Below are positions 7,529 to 15,500 of a DNA stretch of 40,483 nt, piece after piece (position 1 is the stretch's first letter; the number at the start of each line of letters is the position of its first letter). The position numbers and the translations under genes are program-made. The DNA comes from CAZDBS01 sp964503775. GTDB lineage: Bacteria; Patescibacteriota; Saccharimonadia; Saccharimonadales; CAZDBS01. The stretch is from NCBI GenBank assembly GCA_964503775.1, contig CAZDBS010000005.1, forward strand, positions 1 through 40,483, in the 5' to 3' direction. Under the pieces are notes generated by a model. The model did not search any database. It saw nothing but the letters and a program-made list of their open reading frames with translations, and was not told where the DNA came from.

Positions 7529-7984
7529 TTAGACTCTTCGCGCTTTAGGTGGTCGACAACCGCCATGCGGTATGCCCGTTACATCAGTGATTGATTCAAC
7601 GCCGATATCAAGACCAGAGAGCGACCTGATAGCAGCATCTCTTCCAAGTCCGATACCTTTTACAAACACATTAGCTAGCTTTAAGCTATACAGCTGCTTA
7701 ACAGCCGTTCCGGCTTTCTCAGCTGCTACTTGAGCGGCATAAGCCGTTCCTTTTTTAGAACCACGAAACCCACAACCTCCAGCACTAGCGCTGGTTAAGA
7801 CGGCGCCATGGGAGTCAGTAAACGTTACGATCGTATTGTTAAAAGTCGCCAGAATATGAACTTGACCATGCGCAACTGCACGCTTTACTTTCTTTTTCTT
7901 TGGTGCAGCAGCAGGGACTTCGGTAACTACGGCTTCAGAAGTTGTGGTGGCTTCGACTGGTGCAGGAATCTTTTGATCGTCCAT
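7529..7984 (-). CDS. rpsK: 30S ribosomal protein S11
   Basis: 151 aa. It forms part of the platform near the E site. The conserved core begins near residue 38 with AHGQVHILATFNNTIVTFTDSHG and includes SASAGGCGFRGSKKGTAYAAQ and the C-terminal TGIPHGGCRPPKARRV. The first 35 residues are an Ala/Thr/Lys-rich extension absent from most S11 proteins. ATG at 7984 follows the rpsM stop by 10 nt. Confidence 0.97.
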   Translation of the reverse strand: MDDQKIPAPVEATTTSEAVVTEVPAAAPKKKKVKRAVAHGQVHILATFNNTIVTFTDSHGAVLTSASAGGCGFRGSKKGTAYAAQVAAEKAGTAVKQLYSLKLANVFVKGIGLGRDAAIRSLSGLDIGVESITDVTGIPHGGCRPPKARRV

Positions 7985-7994
7985 ATATTATCCC

Positions 7995-8381
7995 CTAAGT
8001 CTTAGATGGAGCTTTCTTAGCTGTTCCACCGACAGTAACTTTCTTACCTCGTCTTGTCCGCGCGTTGGTCTTGGTTCGTTGTCCGCGGCTTGGTAGATTT
8101 TGAGCATGCCGTATACCGCGGTAGGCCTTAATCTCCTTAAGTCGTTTGATGTTGCCAGTGACAATTCTCTGAAGTTCGCCCTCAACAGTCAGGCCTTCGC
8201 CGATAAAGTCTCTGATTCGCGACAACTCCGCCTCTGTTAGATTTTTGACCCTGGTAGTGGGGTCCACTTTAGTCTGCGTCAAGATATCTAGCGAAGTCTT
8301 CGGTCCGATACCGTAAATATACGTCAACGACACCCAGACTTGCTTGTCGCTTGGTACGTCAACTCCAGCAATACGCGCCAT
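7995..8381 (-). CDS. rpsM: 30S ribosomal protein S13
   Basis: 128 aa. It sits in the small-subunit head and makes bridges to the large subunit and contacts to P-site tRNA. Seen: MARIAGVDVPSDKQVWVSLTYIYGIG at the N-terminus, the helix-two-turn-helix region, and the C-terminal YRGIRHAQNLPSRGQRTKTNARTRRG, which is diagnostic. The start overlaps the rpmJ end closely (1-nt gap). Confidence 0.97.
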   Translation of the reverse strand: MARIAGVDVPSDKQVWVSLTYIYGIGPKTSLDILTQTKVDPTTRVKNLTEAELSRIRDFIGEGLTVEGELQRIVTGNIKRLKEIKAYRGIRHAQNLPSRGQRTKTNARTRRGKKVTVGGTAKKAPSKT

Positions 8382-8382
8382 C

Positions 8383-8499
8383 TTAACCTTGCCTCTGCTT
8401 GTGCTTAGGCTTCATCTTGTTGATGATGTAGACGCGACCCTTCCGGCGAACGACTTGATCATCAGGACTGATTTTTTTGACACTCGCGCGTACCTTCAT
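8383..8499 (-). CDS. rpmJ: 50S ribosomal protein L36, zinc-free form
   Basis: A 38-residue gene found by translating the gap between infA and rpsM. It begins MKVRASVKKISPDDQVV and ends with KPKHKQRQG, the L36 signature. The usual zinc ligands (a CxxC near residue 11, a Cys near 27) are replaced: SPDDQ and IINK are found instead, and no cysteine remains. Only the terminal-region His is kept. L36 sits at the base of the L7/L12 stalk of the large subunit. The infA-rpmJ-rpsM order is the bacterial norm, which supports the call. Confidence 0.95.
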   Translation of the reverse strand: MKVRASVKKISPDDQVVRRKGRVYIINKMKPKHKQRQG

Positions 8500-8526
8500 G
8501 CAGATATACCTTGTTAGAACTGATAC

Positions 8527-8745
8527 TTATTTGCGGTAGGTTATCCGACCCTTACTGAGATCGTAAGGTGTCAATTCAACCGTCACGCTATCTCCAGGAA
8601 CAATACGGATAAAGTTCTTCCGCATTCTCCCTGCGACATGTGCCAGTATGACATGACCATTCTCGAGTTCTACCCGAAATTGAGTACCCGGGAGGGTCTC
8701 AACTACCGTACCGGTGAGCTCGATGACGTCTTTGGTTGCTGGCAT
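8527..8745 (-). CDS. infA: Translation initiation factor IF-1
   Basis: 72 aa, exactly the usual length. A single OB-fold S1-type domain: IELTGTVVETLPGTQFRVEL, then MRKNFIRIVPGDSVTVELTPYDLSKGRITYRK. It occupies the A site of the 30S subunit in initiation. It is the first gene of a transcription unit with its own consensus promoter (8763-8791) and a leader of only about 11 nt without a Shine-Dalgarno sequence. Confidence 0.97.
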   Translation of the reverse strand: MPATKDVIELTGTVVETLPGTQFRVELENGHVILAHVAGRMRKNFIRIVPGDSVTVELTPYDLSKGRITYRK

Positions 8746-8762
8746 ATTGATAACAAGGTGTG

Positions 8763-8791
8763 ATTATACAGATCATGAACAGATATGTAAA
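8763..8791 (-). promoter_or_regulatory. Promoter of the infA-rpmJ-rpsM... operon
   Basis: TTTACA (8786-8791), a 17-nt spacer and TATAAT (8763-8768) on the minus strand. The same -35/-10 pair is used before tuf. The predicted start near 8756 leaves about 11 nt before the infA ATG. Another candidate with TGC-TACAAT lies further upstream, around 8835-8845. Confidence 0.8.
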
Positions 8792-8879
8792 TACCAAAGT
8801 TAACGATATTACACAGCCTTGTAGAAAAGCTTGCTTCGATTGTAGCACACGCACTAGTTTCGAGGTCAAGAGCTAGAGT

Positions 8880-10501
8880 CTAAACACGTCGACTACGTAA
8901 GCGAAATCGTCGATTTTTTGGCTTATTGTCATCATAACTATAGGTATCGCCATCGTAAGTAACCATCAGGGCTCTGGACTCGAGCTGTCGAAGCGTTTCA
9001 AGCGCCACAGAGACTACGATAAGCACGCTGGTGCCGCCGATGTTAAACTGAGTCGTTTTAAGCCACTTTTCGACTAACACTGGCATTACGGCTAATAGGC
9101 CAAGCGCTAGTGCTCCAAACAGAGTTAAGCGCCCGACAATCTTCTTAAGATGTTCCTCGGTCTGTTTACCGGGACGAACCTCAGGCACAAACCCACCTTG
9201 TTTTTGCAGATTTTCTGATATTTCTTTGCTATTGAAGGTGATGCTGGTATAGAAGTAAGTAAAAACAAAGACCAACAAGAAGTATGCGATCGGGTAGACC
9301 CAGGCTTTGAAACCAGTTTGATATAGTGATTGGTTATTTTGACCCGGCGTTTGAAACCACTCGACAAGCTTGAGCCCCCAGTCTTGCATCCATTGACTCT
9401 GGCCACGCTGAAGTAGTTGTCCGACAAAGTTCGGTACCGATAGAAACGCCAATGCAAAGATAATCGGTACCACGCCAGCTGTTATCAGCTTAACTGGCAA
9501 AACACTGGATATCCCGCCGTATGCACGATTCCCCTGGACACGCTTGGCGTAGTTGACGGTTATGACACGCTGGGCTTCGTTGAGCTTCACCACAAAATAA
9601 GCAGTTAATACCGTTCCAAGTGCCAAGAGCCCAACTATGAACTGGGCGCGATTGACCGGCAGAGTCCAATTTTGCCCAAACCAATCGATGTGCACTTGAC
9701 TGGCTTTTTGCGTAGCCGTTGTTATCAATTTGCCNNNNNNNNNNNNNNNNNNNNNNNNNNNNNNNNNNNNNNNNNNNNNNNNNNNNNNNNNNNNNNNNNN
9801 NNNNNNNNNNNNNNNNNNNNNNNNNNNNNNNNNNACCAATCGATGTGCACTTGACTGGCTTTTTGCGTAGCCGTTGTTATCAATTTGCCGATAGTACTAG
9901 GCAATTGACTCGCAATTCCGGCGAATATCAGGAGACTTATACCGTTACCGATTCCCTGCTCGCTTACAATTTCGCCGAGCCACATGAGCAACATCGAGCC
10001 GCCTACAACACTGGCCACCATCAGTACCCATTGTAGAAGCGATGCTCCCTTTGTGATATCTAAGCCCGCAAAACTATTGGCAGACTGGCGAATCAAGAAG
10101 ATATAGCCGATGGACTGGACGATTGCCAGCGGAAATGACACCATGCGCGTGTACTGATTAATACGCCGCCGGCCGCTTTCGCCATCTTTGCTAATTTCTT
10201 CAAGTTTTGGAATCGCTTTCGTCAATAGCTGCATAATGATCGAAGCATTGATGTAGGGACCCAATCCCAGTAGCATGATTGCAAAATTAGCTAACGCCCC
10301 ACCCGATAGAATGTCGATAAACCCAAAGACTTGCTGGGAGTTAAAAATGTTCTCGAGGAGTTGTTTAAGCTGAACCGGTTCAGCGAGAGGTATTGGGATA
10401 TGGGCTAACGCACGAAATACCAATATCATGCCAAGCACAGCGAGAATTCGCTTTCGCATGTCTTTGTTCTTCAGTGAACGAGCGATTGTTTTCCAGCTCA
10501 A
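8880..10501 (-). CDS. secY: Preprotein translocase subunit SecY (interrupted by an assembly gap)
   Basis: Channel subunit of the Sec translocon, in the cell membrane. Many hydrophobic segments are visible (about ten expected). N-terminal MSWKTIARSLKNKDMRKRI, PLAEPVQLKQLL, FGFIDILSGGALANFAIMLLGLGPYINASIIMQLL and EQGIGNGISLLIFAGI are diagnostic. 100 N (9735-9834) are flanked by identical 55-bp copies (9680-9734 and 9835-9889). Removing one copy and the Ns gives an in-frame 488-aa protein, so the gene is intact. The start is TTG with AAAGGGGG upstream. It is last in the spc-type run; adk and map, which often follow, are absent. Confidence 0.95.
9680..9889. other. Assembly join: 55-bp duplicate flanking 100 N
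   Basis: The bases before the N run (9680-9734) repeat exactly after it (9835-9889). This is the mark of two contigs overlapping by a k-mer length and scaffolded with a fixed gap. Collapse removes 155 nt and restores secY. Confidence 0.95.
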
Positions 10502-10568
10502 ACTTCCCCCTTTGACTTTGGATGACCCTATTTAACCAAATTACCGCAGTTATTGCTAGTAAACTGAT

Positions 10569-11048
10569 CTAAAGTTTCTCTGAAATTTTTGCAGTAGCGG
10601 CTCTGGCCGGTCGCTCTACCTTGTCGAAGCTGCCACCAGCTTTCTGTATAGCAGTCACGGCTGAGGCTGAGGCACCCTGTAGCTTTACATTTACTTTTTT
10701 GGTCACGTCACCCTTGACAATGACTTTTGTAGGTTCATAGGCCGAAGTGATCAAGCCTGCTTCAAATAGGACAAACGAATCCACGGTCTTGTTTGCAAAC
10801 TGATCAAGTTGGCCGGTATATACGACCTGAGCCTTCTCACGGTAGCTCTTGAAGCCTCCGAGTTTTGGCATACGACGCACCAGTGGACTCTGACCTCCCT
10901 CAAACCCAGGTCGGATTTTACCTTTGCCAGTTCTTGCTTTCTGACCCTTAGTGCCACGGCCGGCAGTTTTACCCTGGCCAGCACTGATACCGCGACCGAC
11001 ACGTTTGCTTTTTTTGAACGAACTAACCTGGAGCTCGTGGTACTTCAT
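10569..11048 (-). CDS. rplO: 50S ribosomal protein L15
   Basis: 159 aa, with the Gly/Lys-rich N-terminus typical of L15 (KKSKRVGRGISAGQGKTAGR, then GQKARTGKGKIRPGFEGGQSPLVRRMPKLGGFKS). The C-terminal globular part ends VTAIQKAGGSFDKVE. It binds several 23S rRNA domains late in assembly. The ATG overlaps the rpsE stop as ATGA. The rpmD gene (L30), which usually lies between rpsE and rplO, is missing. Confidence 0.96.
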   Translation of the reverse strand: MKYHELQVSSFKKSKRVGRGISAGQGKTAGRGTKGQKARTGKGKIRPGFEGGQSPLVRRMPKLGGFKSYREKAQVVYTGQLDQFANKTVDSFVLFEAGLITSAYEPTKVIVKGDVTKKVNVKLQGASASAVTAIQKAGGSFDKVERPARAATAKISEKL

Positions 11049-11602
11049 GATGCCTTCTCCTTAGTAGTTGTCTTGGTGCGACTCACATTTGTTAGCCATT
11101 GTTTGGCTGGGATAACTGATTGTAAAGCCTCGATCGTCGCGTAGGCACTATTGACCTTGTTTGAGGATCCCAGTGATTTACTGAGTATATTCTGAATACC
11201 GGCGACTTCCATAACGGCTCGCACGACTCCGCCTGCGATAATGCCGGTCCCTGGTGCTGCTGGTTTGATTAAGATGACAGAGCCACCGACTTTTGCCTGT
11301 GCATCATGAGGGATAGTACTCTTATAGATGTTTACAGTTATCATATTTTTCTTAGCAACATCGACGGCTTTAGCCACAGCGGCTTGGACATCAGCACCTT
11401 TGCTGACACCAACTCCCACTCGACCTTTGCGGTCGCCAACAACGACTAGTGCTTTAAAGCGAAAGCGTCGGCCACCTTTGACAACGCGAGCCACACGATC
11501 GATATTGATCATGCGTTCCTCGAACTGTTTCTCCTCGGGAGTTTCGTTTGCTCGCGGATCGCGATTTCTAGTATTCATTCGTTTATCATCTTTCCTATCC
11601 AT
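11045..11602 (-). CDS. rpsE: 30S ribosomal protein S5
   Basis: 185 aa. It lines the mRNA entry channel and influences decoding accuracy. The double-stranded-RNA-like domain begins near residue 27 (ERMINIDRVARVVKGGRRFRFKALVVVGD). The second domain contains AAPGTGIIAGGVVRAVMEVAGI. A hydrophilic N-terminal stretch precedes it; the start could be at 11602 or at the Met at 11578. It ends in ATGA overlap with rplO. Confidence 0.96.
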   Translation of the reverse strand: MDRKDDKRMNTRNRDPRANETPEEKQFEERMINIDRVARVVKGGRRFRFKALVVVGDRKGRVGVGVSKGADVQAAVAKAVDVAKKNMITVNIYKSTIPHDAQAKVGGSVILIKPAAPGTGIIAGGVVRAVMEVAGIQNILSKSLGSSNKVNSAYATIEALQSVIPAKQWLTNVSRTKTTTKEKAS

Positions 11603-11603
11603 A

Positions 11604-11963
11604 TTAAAACTCCAATCCCGCTTCGCGGGCGGCGTCAGCTAGAACTTTGATTCGGCCATGGTAGAGACTACCGCCCCGATCAAAAGCGACCTTAGTAACT
11701 TTAGCCTTTTTGGCCTTGGTAGCGATGTCTGTCCCAACCCAACGCGCTTTGTCGGTCATATTTTTACCGGCATCCTTGACGCCAGCTGATGTCGAGAAAG
11801 CAAGCGTATGTCCTTTTTCATCATCAATAATCTGAGCGGTTAGATGCACATTACTAACATGCACGCTAAGTCGTGGTCGTTCGCTAGTGCCAGTGACTAC
11901 AGCTCGGATTCGATGTTTTCGAATCAAACGCTGGTCACGCTTCTGTGTGAGTCGCTTCATCAT
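11604..11963 (-). CDS. rplR: 50S ribosomal protein L18
   Basis: 119 aa. It binds 5S rRNA together with L5 and L25-type proteins in the central protuberance. Family marks: RLIRKHRIRAVVTGTSERPRLSVHVSN, the central AFSTSAG, and the C-terminal FDRGGSLYHGRIKVLADAAREAGLEF. It overlaps the rplF stop by 4 nt. Confidence 0.96.
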   Translation of the reverse strand: MMKRLTQKRDQRLIRKHRIRAVVTGTSERPRLSVHVSNVHLTAQIIDDEKGHTLAFSTSAGVKDAGKNMTDKARWVGTDIATKAKKAKVTKVAFDRGGSLYHGRIKVLADAAREAGLEF

Positions 11964-12499
11964 TTATCCTTTCCTGACTTACCGGCCTTACGCAAGACTC
12001 GCTCATCACTATACTTGATGCCTTTGCCTTTGTATGGTTCAGGTTTCTTCAATGATCGTATTTCAGCTGCCACCTGTCCAACTTGTTGTTTATCAATTCC
12101 GCTAACAGTTACGACATTTTGCTCCACAGAGACTTGTATACCTGTGGGAATTCGATACATAACATCGTGAGAAAATCCCAGATTTAGTTTCAAATCAGCT
12201 CCAGCCACTTGGGCGCGGTAACCAACACCGTTGATCTCGAGTTCTTTTTTGAAACCCTCGGTTACACCAACCACCATGTTATTGATCAAGCTGCGCATCA
12301 AGCCATGTTTGCTACGATGCTCTTTGGCATCACTATCACGCGATACATTAACAGTATCGCCTTCTAACACTGCTTTGACACCGGGCATCGTAAACTGCGA
12401 CAAAGTGCCTTTTGGCCCTGTCACCGTGATCTGATCAGTGTCGACAGTGATTGTCACACCGGCCGGAACGGCAATCGGTAGTTTTCCTATACGACTCAT
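11960..12499 (-). CDS. rplF: 50S ribosomal protein L6
   Basis: 179 aa with two tandem alpha/beta repeats. MSRIGKLPIAVPAGVTI opens the first. The C-terminal motif EIRSLKKPEPYKGKGIKYSDE is diagnostic. It lies near the sarcin-ricin loop and the factor-binding site. The length and order (S8-L6-L18) are standard. Confidence 0.97.
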   Translation of the reverse strand: MSRIGKLPIAVPAGVTITVDTDQITVTGPKGTLSQFTMPGVKAVLEGDTVNVSRDSDAKEHRSKHGLMRSLINNMVVGVTEGFKKELEINGVGYRAQVAGADLKLNLGFSHDVMYRIPTGIQVSVEQNVVTVSGIDKQQVGQVAAEIRSLKKPEPYKGKGIKYSDERVLRKAGKSGKDK

Positions 12500-12508
12500 A
12501 ATTACTCC

Positions 12509-12910
12509 TTAATAAACCTTACAGATTAATTCGCCACCCAAGCGTTGCTTGGATGCTTCAGTGCCAGACATAACACCGCGACTGGTTGATACGATGACCA
12601 CACCACGACCACTTTTAATTTTCGGGATTTCATCGGCACCAGCATAGACTCGACGACCAGGTTTGCTGAGCCTCTCAATTTCAGTAATACGCGCATTGGT
12701 ACCTGGTTCATTTATGGTCACTGTTAATTTCTTGAGGTGCGCTAACTCACCATCTTCGACTTTCACTTTGTTGATAAACTTAGATTTGACTAGCTCTCTT
12801 GCCACGGTTTCTTTGAGGCGAGAGTACGGCATGGTCACTTCCGTCTTGTTGACTAGAATCGCATTACGAATGCGGGTCAACATGTCTGAGATTGGATCGG
12901 TTGATACCAT
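12509..12910 (-). CDS. rpsH: 30S ribosomal protein S8
   Basis: 133 aa. It binds the central domain of 16S rRNA and, in E. coli, represses the spc operon. Seen: DPISDMLTRIRNAILVNKTEVTMPYS at the start and the C-terminal RGVVIVSTSRGVMSGTEASKQRLGGELICKVY. Spacing to rpsN is 10 nt. Confidence 0.97.
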   Translation of the reverse strand: MVSTDPISDMLTRIRNAILVNKTEVTMPYSRLKETVARELVKSKFINKVKVEDGELAHLKKLTVTINEPGTNARITEIERLSKPGRRVYAGADEIPKIKSGRGVVIVSTSRGVMSGTEASKQRLGGELICKVY

Positions 12911-12920
12911 AGTAAACTCC

Positions 12921-13190
12921 TTACCAACTGGCCTTAGTTACGCCAGGAATTTCACCTTTGGAAGCATGCTCACGAAACGAATTTCGGGACAGTCCAAAAG
13001 TACGCATGTACGCTCGAGAACGACCGGTCTCTGCACAGCGGTTTTTCCAGCGAGTAGGTGACGAATTGCGTGGCAATTTAGCCAAGCCTTCTTGGTCGCC
13101 CATCGCCTTCAACTCAGCACGCTTGGCCGCGTACTTGAGAATCATTTGCTGGCGCTTTTTATCGCGCGCAATAATCGACTTTTTAGGCAT
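12921..13190 (-). CDS. rpsN: 30S ribosomal protein S14, zinc-free long form
   Basis: 89 aa, the longer form without the two CxxC pairs. The only cysteine is in RWKNRCAETGRSRAYMRTFGLSRN. The N-terminus MPKKSIIARDKKRQQMILKYA and the C-terminus IPGVTKASW match the E. coli type. It is a head protein needed for late 30S assembly. Together with L36 it suggests low zinc dependence of the ribosome. Confidence 0.96.
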   Translation of the reverse strand: MPKKSIIARDKKRQQMILKYAAKRAELKAMGDQEGLAKLPRNSSPTRWKNRCAETGRSRAYMRTFGLSRNSFREHASKGEIPGVTKASW

Positions 13191-13191
13191 A

Positions 13192-13782
13192 TTAAACTTC
13201 CTTCCGATCTGTTGTTTTATCGAAGGGCATACCGAAAGCTCTGAGTAGGGCTTCGGAATGTTCTTTCGATTTAGAGTTAATAACTAGGTTTACCTGCATA
13301 CCGTGTAGTGTGGTTGTCTCCTCAAATGTCAGCTCTGGGAAAACTGATTGTTCGCGCAGTCCAAGTGAGTAATTACCCTGTTGATCAAATGCCCTGGAGG
13401 ATACACCATGAAAGTCACGGAGTCGAGGTAGTACGATTGTGATCAAGCGATCGAGAAACTCATACATGCGGTCGCCTCTAAGTGTAACCATGCAACCGAT
13501 CTTACTACCTTCACGAAGCTTGAAAGTCGCGATACTCATGCGTGCGGTAGTTTCAACTGGCTGTTGACCGGTGATCTTGCGCAGTGTGTTGACAGCGACA
13601 TCCATCAGTTTTTTCTCATCTTTAGCCTGACCGAGTCCAACGTTCACGACAATTTTTTCAAGTTTCGGAACATCATTGATATTTGTCAGATTCAATTCTT
13701 TCTCTAGCTGCTTGACGATTTCGCTCTGATATAGAGCTTTTAGACGAGGTAGCGTGGTAGAGACGGTTTTAGTGGCCATCAT
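13192..13782 (-). CDS. rplE: 50S ribosomal protein L5
   Basis: 196 aa. It binds 5S rRNA and touches the P-site tRNA. Conserved parts: LEKIVVNVGLGQAKDEKKLM, ITGQQPVETTARMSIATFKLREG, and RLRDFHGVSSRAFDQQGNYSLG with QSVFPELTFEE. The N-terminal about 25 residues are an extension relative to E. coli. It overlaps the rplX stop by 4 nt. Confidence 0.97.
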   Translation of the reverse strand: MMATKTVSTTLPRLKALYQSEIVKQLEKELNLTNINDVPKLEKIVVNVGLGQAKDEKKLMDVAVNTLRKITGQQPVETTARMSIATFKLREGSKIGCMVTLRGDRMYEFLDRLITIVLPRLRDFHGVSSRAFDQQGNYSLGLREQSVFPELTFEETTTLHGMQVNLVINSKSKEHSEALLRAFGMPFDKTTDRKEV

Positions 13783-14120
13783 TTTATCTCCTTGTTGCCA
13801 GCTTGGCGCGCCACTCGTATCTTGCTGCCGTCTTTTTTTACCTCAATACCGATTCGAGTAATCCGCTTCTTGTCGGTTGGGTGAACTAACCCAACTTTTG
13901 ATACCCATATTGGCTTAGTTATTTCTATAATGCCGCCAGTGGGATTGGTGCGGGTTGGTTTGACATGCTTTTTGACGATATTGATACCTTCGACAGTAAC
14001 TTTATTCTCACGAGGATGGACGGCGACAATCGCACCTGTTTTACCCTTATACTTGCCGCTGCGAACCATGACAGTATCGCCTTTTTTTAGCTTTATCTTA
14101 TAGATGGCGTTAGTATTCAT
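13779..14120 (-). CDS. rplX: 50S ribosomal protein L24
   Basis: 113 aa, within the family range. A KOW motif is at the N-terminus (KKGDTVMVRSGKYKGKTGAIVAV), followed by NKVTVEGINIVKKHVKPTR. L24 is an early assembly initiator at the polypeptide exit. Its start shares one base with the rplN stop. Confidence 0.96.
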   Translation of the reverse strand: MNTNAIYKIKLKKGDTVMVRSGKYKGKTGAIVAVHPRENKVTVEGINIVKKHVKPTRTNPTGGIIEITKPIWVSKVGLVHPTDKKRITRIGIEVKKDGSKIRVARQAGNKEIK

Positions 14121-14488
14121 TAGAGTACCTCCGGAGCAAGACTGATGATCTTGCCATAACCTAGGTCGCGCAGTTCTCGCGGAACCGGTCCAAAGATACG
14201 TGTGCCACGCGGTAATTTGTCATCACCGATAATGACGGCTGCGTTTTCATCGAATTTGATAGTCGATCCGTCTTTGCGTCGAATAGGGTTAGTGGAACGG
14301 ACAACGACTGCTCTAACGACACTTTTGCGCTTCACCAAGCCCGTTGGACTCGCGTCTTTAACAGTAGCTGTTATGACATCGCCAACATGTGCATAACGCC
14401 GCCTAGTGCCACCCAACACACGGATGCAAAGTATTTCTTTGGCACCGCTGTTATCGGCTACAGTCAGTCTAGATTCCTGCTGAATCAT
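14120..14488 (-). CDS. rplN: 50S ribosomal protein L14
   Basis: 122 aa, exact family length. MIQQESRLTVADNSGAKEI, then RRRYAHVGDVITATVKDA, and the C-terminus FGPVPRELRDLGYGKIISLAPEVL are diagnostic. It forms intersubunit bridges with 16S rRNA. The rpsQ stop overlaps by 4 nt. Confidence 0.98.
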   Translation of the reverse strand: MIQQESRLTVADNSGAKEILCIRVLGGTRRRYAHVGDVITATVKDASPTGLVKRKSVVRAVVVRSTNPIRRKDGSTIKFDENAAVIIGDDKLPRGTRIFGPVPRELRDLGYGKIISLAPEVL

Positions 14489-14763
14489 ACTTCTTCCTCA
14501 TTTACTTCGACAAGCGAGGCTTCGTCAGCTCTTTTGACGATTTTCGACAATGTGAATCGCTTTGTCTTGCTGATGGGGCGCGTCGAGATGATCTCTACAA
14601 GATCACCCAAACTGGCTTCATTCTTAGCATCGTGAGCGTGAAATGACTTAGTTACGCTGTACCGCTTCTTGTACAGAGGGTGGGTCAATGTCTCGTGAAC
14701 GGTGATGATTATTGTCTTATCACCTTTGGTGCTTGTTACGATACCGGTTAGAATCTGGCTCAT
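14485..14763 (-). CDS. rpsQ: 30S ribosomal protein S17
   Basis: 92 aa. An OB-fold primary binder of 16S rRNA. Seen: LTGIVTSTKGDKTIIITVHETLTHPLYKKRY, then FHAHDAKNEASLGDLVEIISTRPISKTKRF. A short acidic tail (ADEASLVEVNEEEV) extends the C-terminus. Overlaps with both neighbours are 4 nt. Confidence 0.97.
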   Translation of the reverse strand: MSQILTGIVTSTKGDKTIIITVHETLTHPLYKKRYSVTKSFHAHDAKNEASLGDLVEIISTRPISKTKRFTLSKIVKRADEASLVEVNEEEV

Positions 14764-14966
14764 CGTGAGGCCTCCTTCTCAATAGCTTTGTGGCCGAGTA
14801 ATGTCATACTGCGAGCAATATCTTTCTTCAAATTTGCTATTTTCTTAACATCTTTAGCCTCGCCAAGCTGCAACGATCGTCGTGTTTCGTTGATAGCCTT
14901 GCGAGCATCCGTAATAATCTGTGTGAGTTCAGTTTCGGACTTTTTCTGGAGATCTAGGTATTTCAT
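14760..14966 (-). CDS. rpmC: 50S ribosomal protein L29
   Basis: 68 aa, two long helices as expected. MKYLDLQKKSETELTQII and RRSLQLGEAKDVKKIANLKKDIAR match the family; the usual RFQ is replaced by SLQLGEAKD. It lies at the polypeptide exit and is a docking site for trigger factor neighbours and SRP. The rplP-rpmC-rpsQ order is canonical. Confidence 0.95.
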   Translation of the reverse strand: MKYLDLQKKSETELTQIITDARKAINETRRSLQLGEAKDVKKIANLKKDIARSMTLLGHKAIEKEASR

Positions 14967-15499
14967 ACTGTCTCCTCCCCAGCAGGGACTTCGTCTGGTT
15001 CGACAGTCTCGACGACGACTTCCGGCTCAGCAAGCGCTCGAGCTTGTGCAGCCTCAAGTGCTCGTGTGATTTTTTCACGATCTTCTTCGGTCAAATCACG
15101 TCGAACGATTTTCGTCCGAACTGGTAGTTTGTGACCAGCTAGGCGCATAGCCTCACGTGCTGTTTCCTCTGACACACCAGCCATTTCGAACATGATAGTT
15201 CCAGGTCGCACCTTAGCCACATAGAGCTCTAGGTTGCCCTTGCCGCCGCCCATTTTAACATCTTGGGGTTTCTTAGTAACAGGTGTGTGTGGGAAAATAC
15301 GAATCCAAACTGTGCCACCACGTTTGGTATAACGTGTCATGGCTTGACGGGCGGCTTCGATTTGACGGGCAGTGATGCGCTCTGGTTCAAGGCTTTGCAA
15401 TCCCCACTCACCATAGGCTATAAAGTGACCTTTGCTAGCCACGCCATGGATTCTACCTTTTCGCACCTTGCGATGCTTGAGCTTATTGGGGACTAACAT
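14963..15499 (-). CDS. rplP: 50S ribosomal protein L16
   Basis: 178 aa, about 40 residues longer than E. coli L16 because of an acidic, Ala/Glu/Val-rich C-terminal tail (after LTEEDREKITRALEAAQ). The core has MLVPNKLKHRKVRKGRIHG, GLQSLEPERITARQIEAARQAMTR, the GGTVWIRIFPHTPVTKKPQDVKMG segment and MAGVSEETAREAMRLAGHKLPVRTK. It contacts A-site tRNA near the peptidyl transferase centre. Such a tail is unusual and could be lineage specific. Confidence 0.96.
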   Translation of the reverse strand: MLVPNKLKHRKVRKGRIHGVASKGHFIAYGEWGLQSLEPERITARQIEAARQAMTRYTKRGGTVWIRIFPHTPVTKKPQDVKMGGGKGNLELYVAKVRPGTIMFEMAGVSEETAREAMRLAGHKLPVRTKIVRRDLTEEDREKITRALEAAQARALAEPEVVVETVEPDEVPAGEETV

Positions 15500-15500
15500 G

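Noticed and set aside
9735..9834. Insertion element or split gene in secY
   Set aside because: The Ns are flanked by exact 55-bp k-mer copies and the collapsed gene is in frame.
11045..11048. Recoded TGA (as in Gracilibacteria or Absconditabacteria)
   Set aside because: TGA ends rpsE in an ATGA overlap and other genes similarly, so the code is standard here.
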